Assembly (NCBI GenBank): GCA_001599755.1
Contig: BCHX01000006.1
Coordinates: 3,149,336 to 3,213,335 of the forward strand
Length of the DNA stretch: 64,000 nucleotides
Reading direction: 5' to 3'
Source: Gliomastix tumulicola
Lineage: Eukaryota; Ascomycota; Sordariomycetes; Hypocreales; Bionectriaceae
Under the pieces are notes generated by a model, which was not told the DNA's origin, made no database searches, and saw only the letters and a program-made list of their open reading frames with translations. Both the position numbers and the translations under genes were made by a program. The stretch's first letter is position 1. Every line of letters begins with the position of its first letter. Shown here one piece after another: positions 10,824 to 18,785 of the stretch.

Positions 10824-11318
10824 ATGCCTCCCGCAGCACAAGATACCACGTCCTTGATCCATTCCCTATCCCATGCCGAGCGCATGGCCTACCATATAGG
10901 TCGTGGCGAACAGGGGGTCCTCACCTTCGAGCCCTACAAATCCGCCCTCCTCCCCCTGTGGCGCTTTCGCAACCCAGCCGTGGCCCGACAGAGTGCTTCC
11001 GACCTATGGGCGCGTTTTGAAGCGTTTGATGAAGAGGGTGACTTCGTGGGCATGGACATGACCCGCAAGTTCCTCCAGATGGGCATGACGCGAGCGAAGC
11101 GGTACGCCAACCACGCGGGCGGGCGCAAGTACAGCAAGGAAACCGGCGATGAGCTGCCGCAGAGCAAGGCACATCGGGGCAAAGAGGACAAGGAAGAGGC
11201 TAGTCGCATCTTTAGGGAGTGCTGGGAGCGGTGTAAGAGGCATGAGGGGTATCAGAGGCAGAAAGAGGAATTTTTGAAGGAGCAGAGGGAGTGGGAGAAG
11301 GGAAAACCAAAGTCGTAA
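10824..11318 (+). CDS. DUF4385 family protein
   Basis: Single exon, 164 residues, starting MPPAAQDT at the first in-frame ATG. The core FEPYKSALLPLWRFRNP and DFVGMDMTRKFLQMGMTR, followed by RRYANHAGGRKY-like sequence (KRYANHAGGRKYSKETG), are the conserved segments of DUF4385, a family found in fungi, bacteria and viruses with no assigned function. The C-terminal 50 residues are highly charged and probably helical (KEDKEEASRIFRECWERCK). No targeting signal is seen. It is flanked on both sides by AT-rich gene-free DNA, which may point to a mobile or recently acquired gene, although codon use looks ordinary. Confidence 0.85.
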   Translation: MPPAAQDTTSLIHSLSHAERMAYHIGRGEQGVLTFEPYKSALLPLWRFRNPAVARQSASDLWARFEAFDEEGDFVGMDMTRKFLQMGMTRAKRYANHAGGRKYSKETGDELPQSKAHRGKEDKEEASRIFRECWERCKRHEGYQRQKEEFLKEQREWEKGKPKS

Positions 11319-12715
11319 AAAGTAATATCGGTGCTCAAGAACTTCATCTTCCGAAGAACGGCTATGGAGCTGCTGCACTCCGAGCCAAGTAGTAGATTGG
11401 CACATCAGCGGTAGATTGGTGAACAGCGCCGCCGCATTGACATGGCATGCTACTTGATTTAACGTCGAAAACAGAATTCAGAATGCCTAGTACAAAATCC
11501 AATCCAAAATTGGAACAAACAATATCGTTGAGCACATGGGGCTCAGCCCAGGACCAAGATCGAAACCAGAGGGAAGATGAACTCGAAATAGACTTCGGTG
11601 TTCGAAGCAGCAGATTGACAGCCACCTAGAGATATCTCCCTCTCCAGAACTAACGACTTTAGTACTTCTCAAGGAGGTGAATGGCCTGGAGATCGATGCT
11701 CAGCAGACTTTTTAGTGAAATTAGCAACAGGTTTTCTCAGGGACTCATAGGTGCAAGACAGATATCAGTCGGTATCTCATTCACTACAGGTGCCACAAGC
11801 AGGATTCTATAGATCTGCAAGTATTCCAGAGTAGGCAATCCAATAAGAGGAGCATATCATCAGGTTTAAACAATATCTCAGGTCTGAATACTTCGAGCTC
11901 GGGTGAATCGTACGTAGCATTTCAACTGGTTGAGGTTGAAGCACGCGAGATTTAGACACAAAAACGTGATCACCCCCACAGCCCACGGTCGACCATCATG
12001 CCACCGCCGGTTCTGAATATTGTGAATTAAATAGAGACAAAAGCGCCTGAGAGTGAGGTTAAACTTCTTCTAGGGCCGTAGAGTAACGAGTGATCACCCT
12101 GTTCAGCCCCTATGAAGAGGCAAAGACAGTAGAGGCCTTTGACATCACGCGTCGACGGTAATTATGTCACCCAGCTCATTTGACTCCCCCGGAGCGTTGT
12201 TGATCCAGGCCGAAACCTCGCTGTGGCTCCAGCTGTTACAGTGGAGTTTTGACCTGTAAGCCGCCAGCAGCCGCAGCGGGTCTGAAATGACACTCTTTGC
12301 ACCTCGCCGCCTGGAGCTTCCTCTTTCTGCAGGGCACTTTTCTCTGCCCCGCGCACGCAGTTTGCGACGTGCCATCCTGTTCCCCACCATCCAGCACTTG
12401 GAACCGTCTTTTGTCTCCGTCATCCGGCCGTTGCCGTTGCTGATTGGGCCGTCAAGTGCATCGGAGGACTCTCTGTGGATGGCCGCCCACTGTCCGAGGC
12501 TCGCGGGGTCGTCGTTCGTCCGTTGCTGCAGCTCATCACCTCTTTCCAGACGCTTTCTCTGCTCTTCCACGATCCGACGCGATTGCAAATACTCTCCTTC
12601 GACATCCTCACGACCTTGTTCGAGTCTCGTAGCGACTACTCCACGACCGTATAGCGCCTCGACACCCTCCAGACTCCCTCCCCTACGTCGCATACATACC
12701 CCAAAAGCCACAGCC
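11319..12715. other. Intergenic plus leader of the aminopeptidase gene
   Basis: 11320-12140 is AT-rich and shows no gene. 12287-12715 is an open, Arg/Ser/Pro-rich extension in frame with the aminopeptidase; it may be 5' UTR or an alternative N-terminus. Confidence 0.45.
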
Positions 12716-13669
12716 ATGGTCGCCGAAGACTTCGAGGCCGTCCTCAAGGGCAAGTACCCGGCCAAGGCCCATGCGAAGCGTGTCGTCGAGATCATCCGCA
12801 AGGAGGTCCCCGACGCCAGTGGTCTGCTATATCTCGAGAGTCGCCACACCAAGATTCGCGAGGACGACGACGCGCCCGAGCCTTTCCGGTACGCCGTCCC
12901 TCCCCCCTGGAGCATTGGCCAACGGGTGCCAGAGCAAAACTTCCGTCAATCAACCTGCTAACTCGTCTCCAGTCAGCGCCGATACTTCTTCTACCTCTCT
13001 GGCGTCAACCTCGCCGACAGCTACCTGACCTACGACATCCAGTCCTCCAAGACGACCCTCTTCATCCCCCCGATCGACCCCGACGATGTCATCTGGTCCG
13101 GCCTGCCGGTCAGCGCCGAGGACGCCCTGGCCAAGTACGACGTCGACGAGGTCAAATACTCCGACCAGGTGAACTCGACGCTCTCCAGCTTCGCCTCCTC
13201 GAACCCCGGCGCGACCGTCTTCGCGATCGAGAACCAGATCTCCGACCACGTGTCGCTCTCCGGCTTCAAGACCGAGGACCTCAAGGTCCTCAAGAAGTCC
13301 ATCGAGCTCGCGCGCGTCGTCAAGGACGAGTACGAGATCGCCCTGATCAGGAAGGCCAACTACATCTCCGGATTGGCGCACAAGGCCGTCGTGCAGAGGG
13401 CCAAGACGGCGACCAACGAGCAGGAGTTCGAGGCCACGTTCCTGGAGAGGTGCGTCTCCCATGGAGCCAAGGAGATGGCGTACCATCCTATCCTCGCCGC
13501 GGGCACTGCTGCTGCTACGCTGCACTACGTTGACAACAACGCGCCGCTTACGGGCAAGACCAATCTGCTGATTGACGCCGGCGCTGAGTGGGAGAACTAC
13601 GCGTCTGATATTGTATGCCTCCTCCGTCCCTCGATTGATGTTTGCTGTTTGCTGTTTGCTGTCGCTGAC

Positions 13670-13707
<38 letters not shown>

Positions 13708-14357
13708 TTCCACTAGACGCGTACCTTCCCTCTGACCGGATCCTTCACGCCCGAGTCCCGCGACATCTACGACATCGTCCTCAAGATGCAGAACGACACC
13801 ATCGCCGAGATCAAGGCCGGCAAGTCCTGGGACGAGATCCACCTCCTCGCGCACAAGATCGCCATCGACGGCCTCCTCAAGCTCGGCGTGCTCAAGGGCG
13901 ACGCCAAGGAGATCCTCGAGTCGCGCACGAGCGCCGCTTTCTTCCCCCACGGGCTGGGCCACTACCTCGGTCTGGACACGCACGACGTGGGCGGCAACCC
14001 CAACCGGGCGGACAAGGACGTGCTGTTCCGGTACCTGCGCCTGAGGGGCAACCTTCCTGCGGGCAGCGTGGTGACGGTCGAGCCTGGTGTAAGTCTCCTT
14101 CCGTATTTCCTCCCAACGTGAGCTGGACAACTGCTAACGAGAAGGGGCAGGTCTACTTCTGCCGATTCATCATCGAGCCGTACCTCAAGGACGAGAAGCA
14201 CGGCAAGTACATCGACGCCTCGGTTCTGGAGAAGTACTGGGAGGTGGGCGGTGTGAGGATCGAGGACAACGTGCTGGTCACGGAGACGGGCTACGAGAAC
14301 TTGACGACGGCGATCAAGGAGCGCAGCGAGATCGAGGCTCTTGCCGTCGGCAACTAG
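12716..14357 (+). CDS. pepP: Xaa-Pro aminopeptidase (PEPP type, metallopeptidase M24B)
   Basis: Exons 12716..12888, 12973..13612, 13717..14088 and 14151..14357; 463 residues, the usual PEPP length. It removes N-terminal residues that precede proline. The N-terminal domain starts MVAEDFEAVLKGKYPAKAHA. The C-terminal pita-bread domain has all five metal ligands in order: Asp in LLIDAGAEW, Asp in NYASDI|TRTFP, His in PHGLGHYLGLDTHD, Glu in TVEPGVYF and Glu in GVRIEDNVLVT. Intron 1 carries CTAACTCGTCTCCAG. Intron 2 contains a 36-base C run directly before its acceptor. No signal peptide is present from the chosen start, fitting a cytosolic enzyme, but an in-frame extension upstream (from ATG 12287 or 12476) is rich in Arg and Ser and could be a mitochondrial presequence. 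Confidence 0.93.
13672..13707 (+). repeat. 36-base poly-C run inside an intron
   Basis: An uninterrupted C homopolymer lies a few bases before the CACTAG acceptor of the second aminopeptidase intron. It replaces the usual pyrimidine tract. Confidence 0.9.
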
Positions 14358-14756
14358 ATACCAGCAGGTACGATAGTCATATGTAGCCGTCAAAGTAAAA
14401 GACACGGTAGACCACCTGGCACTCTGTTCAGTGGTGGCAGGCGCAACCAGGTTGTTTCGCTACATGGACTCCCTAAACTACTCTGGGTAGGCTGCAGAAG
14501 GAGCATGCAGCCGTAGGTAGTCAAAACCTGATCCCCGGACGCCAGCCAGAGACTTCGCTTTGCTCCCGTATCCTCAACATCATCAGCGCCGCCAACATTC
14601 TTCACCAACAGATCGACTCTCCTGTCTCGCCGCACACAACACATCTCTTCAACAATAGCTTACAGAATCCCAAACAACTTCCAAGAGTTCCGGAACCGGG
14701 AGGCCCAGGCATTCGAAGCAGTGCGCGCCACCTTTATCGTCGCTTTCGTTACAGCC
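14358..14756. other. Intergenic
   Basis: This is the 3' flank of the aminopeptidase gene and the leader of the repeat protein. No other feature is seen. Confidence 0.5.
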
Positions 14757-15215
14757 ATGAATCACCAAGGAGACCAGCCCCCATTGCGTCCAGAGGCCCA
14801 AGGGGCAGAGGTCCCAGACGCCCAAGAAGCAGAGGTCCCAGAGGCCCCAGAGGCAGAGGTCCCAGAGGCCCAAGAGGTCCCAGAGGCAGAGGTCCTAGAA
14901 GTCCCAGAGGCCCCGGAAGTCCCAGAGGCCCCAGAAGCAGAGGTCCCAGAGGCCCCAGAGGCAGAGGTCCCAGAGGCCCAAGAGGTCCCAGAGGCAGAGG
15001 CCCCAGAAGCTCCAGAGCAAGAGGTCCCAGAGGCCCAAGAGCAAGAGGTCCCAGAGGCCCCAGAGGCCCAAGAGGTCCCAGATGAATTGTGTTGTCTGCC
15101 TCAGAGGTGGCAGGCCATATTCGCTCCTGTGACGAATGCCTTCAGGGCCAGATTCGCTGCTGTGGCGAATGCTTTCAGTGCTATTATCTGTCACGAGGCG
15201 TTCCTCGGCTATTAG
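14757..15215 (+). CDS. EVPEA-repeat protein, first half of an interrupted gene
   Basis: ATG at 14757 (MNHQGDQPPLRPEAQ). Residues 10-108 are a low-complexity acidic repeat with ten copies of EVPEA separated by P, Q, AE or PE, without Lys or Arg. A non-repetitive part with WQAIFAPVTNAFRARFAA follows before a TAG at 15213. After that TAG the same frame stays open and gives a membrane protein (15246..15662), so this is probably one gene broken by a nonsense change, or one gene with an intron I cannot place. The repeat could be a rigid Pro/Glu spacer. No homologue is recognised. Confidence 0.5.
   Translation: MNHQGDQPPLRPEAQGAEVPDAQEAEVPEAPEAEVPEAQEVPEAEVLEVPEAPEVPEAPEAEVPEAPEAEVPEAQEVPEAEAPEAPEQEVPEAQEQEVPEAPEAQEVPDELCCLPQRWQAIFAPVTNAFRARFAAVANAFSAIICHEAFLGY
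14790..15085 (+). repeat. Tandem DNA repeat coding for EVPEA units
   Basis: Degenerate tandem units of 12-24 bp built on GAGGTCCCAGAGGCC, all in one frame. The purine-rich strand is coding. Confidence 0.85.
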
Positions 15216-15245
15216 TACGGCTTGAGCGTCGTACTCATCTTCTCC

Positions 15246-15662
15246 ATGAACTCGATTGCCATATGGGACGACAGGCCGTACTGGTGGACGGTAATCCCGT
15301 TTAGCATCTGCCTGGTGGGCGCATTCCGCGCCTATACGCTGCCGAATTGGACAGGGCGTAGGGGACTCGTCAGGCAGCTCGCTGTGAAGGCGTTTGCGCT
15401 GGCCTTGACGTGGGTGAGCGGAGGCATCGCGCTGCACACCATCATCACGATGATTATGGAGCAGAATCAGTTGGAGACTGCCCCTGTCGAGCCGATACCT
15501 CGGGTGAGTCTGGGTTCCTTCTTGAGTGATTGTCTTGCACCTCCAAAGCGTCTCTTGGCTGACCTTGACCAGAACGAGACCGACATCTACGGCAACACGA
15601 CACACCCTTCAGCCAATGAAAGCACTCCCTTCCCGAGGCAGGCAGTCCGTTTCCGGGCATGA
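15246..15662 (+). CDS. Membrane protein, second half of the interrupted EVPEA gene
   Basis: The open frame directly continues the EVPEA frame after TAG 15213-15215. Read from the next ATG it starts MNSIAIWDDRPYWW and contains hydrophobic segments WWTVIPFSICLVGAF and AFALALTWVSGGIALHTII. A 69-bp intron (15504..15572, GTGAGT, branch GGCTGACC, ACCAG) is likely; because its length is a multiple of three and it has no stop, the frame is open with or without splicing. After splicing the tail is NETDIYGNTTHPSANES with two N-glycosylation sequons, fitting an extracytoplasmic C-terminus. Unknown function. Confidence 0.5.
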   Translation: MNSIAIWDDRPYWWTVIPFSICLVGAFRAYTLPNWTGRRGLVRQLAVKAFALALTWVSGGIALHTIITMIMEQNQLETAPVEPIPRVSLGSFLSDCLAPPKRLLADLDQNETDIYGNTTHPSANESTPFPRQAVRFRA

Positions 15663-15992
15663 TACAGCGTTGCGAGCGATTATGTGTATACTGTGAGTTT
15701 GAGCCGCAGCAGCGTCGTCGTCCAGGCGCCTCGCTCCCCTACGCCGCTGTTAGGATGGGCGATGTGCTGATGCGACGTTACGGCAGTGATATCTTCTGGT
15801 GAACAGCGACTTTCATAGAACAGCGATACAAGCAGGACAGCCAGCTTCTGTATGTAGCATTTCGTCATAAATGATCGTTCATCTCGTACCATCTCATCGC
15901 TCAAACTGCAAAAGGTGATGCGCATCATCCCAACGTCTCAGCTGTTAGGCTCCTCGGACTGCCAAACGTCTGATTCCCCCGGCCTTTGTATA
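15663..15992. other. Intergenic, convergent 3' ends
   Basis: No feature is recognised between the end of the membrane ORF and the stop of the secreted-protein gene on the other strand. Confidence 0.5.
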
Positions 15993-16604
15993 TCACTCGA
16001 AGTAGGAGTCCTCCTCAGGCTGGCGCCTGCGCAGCTCCGCGTTATCCTCGACGACGTGTTCGCCCTCGGCCTCCCACTGGATCTCCTCCCACGACGGCGT
16101 CCAGGGGTTCTGCATGCCGGGCCTGACCCAGTGCCTGTAGTCCGAAGGCTTGAGCATCGGACTGAAGCCGCCGCCCTCCCAGGACATGACGGACGGGAAG
16201 AACCTGCGCAAGTGATGATGCTCCGTTAGCTTTGCTGCCTCTCTCTCACATCGTGATCCATGTTCTTGTCTTGCGGAAGAAGAAGAAGAAGAAGAAGAAA
16301 CATACTCGTATCCCGGCTTCTTGCAGTACGCGCTCAGACGCCCACCCTCGTCGTCGGCGAGACAGGCCCGGATCGAGTCGACCTTACCCCGGCCCGCGAC
16401 GCAGCTCCAGCCGTACTCCTGCTTGCAGCGGCCGCGGCGGCAGGTGTTGGTGTAGGGGACGACGGTCATGCAGCAGTAGGTGGAGTAGTCGTCCGGGCAG
16501 AGCGGGTAGCGGTCCTCGTTGAGCGTGCCGTAGTAGTTTGGCTGGGCGAGGTTGGAGCCTGCCACGGCCGTAGCCAGGAGGGGGAGAATGAGGTCGAAGC
16601 GCAT
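15993..16604 (-). CDS. Small secreted cysteine-rich protein
   Basis: Exons 16604..16306 and 16203..15993, 169 residues. The 102-bp intron (GTATGT, GCTAACG branch, GCGCAG) contains a TTC triplet run that would otherwise read as poly-Ser. MRFDLILPLLATAVAGS is a typical signal peptide. The mature N-terminal domain has eight cysteines (LCPDD, YCCM, NTC, GRC, WSC, RAC, AYC) within about 70 residues, an even number suited to four disulfides. The C-terminal part is Trp-rich and acidic (PWTPSWEEIQWEAEG). No enzyme motif is seen. Such proteins are often cell-wall proteins or host-interaction effectors; that role is an inference from size and composition only. Confidence 0.85.
   Translation of the reverse strand: MRFDLILPLLATAVAGSNLAQPNYYGTLNEDRYPLCPDDYSTYCCMTVVPYTNTCRRGRCKQEYGWSCVAGRGKVDSIRACLADDEGGRLSAYCKKPGYEYVSSSSSSSSARQEHGSRCEREAAKLTEHHHLRRFFPSVMSWEGGGFSPMLKPSDYRHWVRPGMQNPWTPSWEEIQWEAEGEHVVEDNAELRRRQPEEDSYFE
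16276..16300 (+). repeat. GAA microsatellite in an intron
   Basis: About eight GAA units at the donor side of the secreted-protein intron; they form a TTC tract on the coding strand. Confidence 0.85.
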
Positions 16605-17231
16605 GGTCGTGGCGTTGGTGGTCGTTTGATGGTGTCTGGTGATGCGATGGTTCCTGGGTGATGGAGGATGATGGGGAGGTGGAAGAAGTCTGTGGGAGAG
16701 GGAGGATGATGGAGGGAAATAAGGCAAAATGGGCTGACTTGGGGGGGTGATGTTGCTCCGCCACTGTTTGACAGCGCTCCCCCTGTCGTTCGGATGGGAT
16801 ATCCGGATCCTGTCATGCAAGACTGACAGCAGGGCGGCTTGGGCTAACCTAGAGGAGATATGAACCTCGTGATCCTCGGAGGTGTGAGTCTTTAATCAAG
16901 TGAGAATAATAAATTTTGCTAAGAGCATGTTTGCAGTGAAAGATAAAATCAATGAGGTTGTCCGATATAGCCAGCCACAACAAGTTCGGAGGTGGGTGAG
17001 GCGAGGCGTCCTCAAGCGTTGGAGGCTTGGTCTTGGCTTCACCAGACGATCGTGTGATACTTTAGTAGGGGATAGAGGATAAGCTAAATGCAAGGCGAAA
17101 ACCTTTTAAGAATCTTGATAGACGTGGTGGTATAATAGTGCCCAAGTTCCCGTTTTGTTTGCCCTTCTCCCTACATTGACGCATATCCTCACTCATTATC
17201 GCCCACTGCCAAGTCATACAAAAGACTCACC
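16605..17231. other. Divergent promoter region
   Basis: It separates the secreted-protein gene (minus) from the 71-residue gene (plus). The part from 16880 to 16960 is AT-rich, and a TATAATAG-like motif occurs near 17131. No other gene is seen. Confidence 0.45.
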
Positions 17232-17521
17232 ATGCCTTGCCCACAGTAAGACCTCCGGGCGCATCTTCCATGCTATAGACGGTTGCTTATCGGCATACTA
17301 ACAACTTGGTGCTTTACAGCGGCGGACCATACAGCACGGGCATGCAGAGCAACGGCCAGTTCGCCTTTGCCTGCAGCACCTGCACCGCGCAGATGCACGT
17401 CAACGCCCAGAAGAGCAGGGCGGTCCAGACGATGGGCATGGGCGTCGCGAAGGCAGTTCTGAGTCCTGGCCCAAGTTTCAGCGGAAGCAGCGGAACGCAG
17501 TGGAGTTGGCGGCGGTCGTAG
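17232..17521 (+). CDS. Small two-exon protein, 71 aa, CxxC motif
   Basis: The first exon is only 14 bases (17232..17245, MPCP + split codon). The 74-bp intron has GTAAGA, a CATACTAACAAC branch site and TTTACAG. The second exon is 17320..17521. The joined protein begins MPCPHGGPYSTGMQSNGQF and has FACSTCTAQMHV, a Gly/Met-rich middle (QTMGMGVAKAVLSPGP) and the end SGSSGTQWSWRRS. Cys3 plus the CSTC pair and His5 could bind a metal. I do not recognise the family. The near-perfect branch site and frame agreement make the model convincing despite its size. Confidence 0.75.
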
Positions 17522-18785
17522 GTCGCGGACGCCTTGAGGGGGGGTTGCCTCTCGTGATTGCGAACCATTTGGCTTGCCTTGGTCGCCTTGTTTGGGTGGA
17601 AACGCTGGGCAGCGCTTAGGAGGGTACTGGATTGGGACAAGTGGTAGGGATATTCTAGATGACAGATGATACCTTCTGTGATTAGATTCTAGTGGCTTCA
17701 TAGATGTTGAAGGCTTTAGTTGCATTCACATGAGTCTAAGCTCATGTGAGATGACTCTTGGCCCGTGAGTATTACAAGATAATAAGAGAACACAACACTC
17801 TTGACTGAGAATTTACGCGTCTTCGGAGAGATGAGAGTCTAAGACTCTTGAAAAAACCGGACATGGCATGACGGCAACAGCCTTTCAGGGGATGGCAGGG
17901 GCCGTTCAACGCTTTGAAGGCTGTCAATAGATGCTTCGTTGTGACATTCTGAAGACGTTTTCTTCGATGGACATATCTTATGAGATAGCTTTAGTGATCC
18001 GATGAGAATATAGACCGGGGAGGAAGGGCTAGGTCTACTGTAATCTGGTCTTCTTGAGATACTGGACATCTTAAAGATGTAGGCTGACCATGGCTCCAGG
18101 CCCTTGCTTGACATTACTGTATCTAGGGTCTCGGGACCTGATTAAATTCCTTTTTATCAACTGAGATCTTCTATATCACTACGATGTATTTCAAAAACGA
18201 GGACTTTCTCTACAGGTGACCACTTTGTCTGTAGCAATGATCTACAGGGCATCACGAGGTCGATGGGTGAGCGAGGAGGTATGTGGCATCCATTTCCTTG
18301 CCCCGGGAGGTCTGGATCAAAATATATGGCATATGTGACAATTATTTGAAACCTCTTACGTGAGGTTTGGCGATACGAGCTATGTTGCAGCATTGTTCCA
18401 GGACGTTGAAAGTCATAGCAGAGCTGATATCGCGCCCAGAAATTGGCCCACTAGCACTGTAGGGGAGTGTGGGTGGGGAACTTGAAGGTACATGAACACC
18501 AGTATGACTTACGTGTGAGAAAATGTACTGCTTAGTACCTGCACTGTGGCAATTTCCACGCAATCCTCAACACAACAAAAGGGGGCCTCCAATAATGTCC
18601 ATTTCTTTTATCTCTTCACCATCATCCGGCGTCTTCATCATCTATGTTCTTTGTTTTCATTTGATCTTGCAGCGAGCGTCTGTTATTTCATATTATTTCT
18701 TGTAATATCTTACGCGGCGTAATGCGCACACATTCATCTCGCGCCAATCACAGCACCTCACAATCAAGACGGCCCAATCGATGAA
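17522..18785. other. Gene-free AT-rich stretch
   Basis: 1.26 kb without a convincing open frame. Composition is AT-rich with many short homopolymers. It may be decayed repetitive DNA, but no terminal repeats or coding relics are visible. Confidence 0.4.

Noticed and set aside
12145..12915. 256-codon minus-strand open frame
   Set aside because: It overlaps the leader and first exon of the aminopeptidase on the other strand and has no family features.
14790..15085. Possible CRISPR-like repeat array
   Set aside because: Units are contiguous, degenerate and in frame, without unique spacers; it is a coding tandem repeat in a eukaryote.
14895..15605. Minus-strand open frame with Leu/Trp repeats
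   Set aside because: The repeats are the mirror image of the EVPEA repeat DNA; no independent support.
17522..18785. Possible transposon remnant
   Set aside because: AT-rich, but I could find no terminal repeats, target duplications or transposase-like coding.
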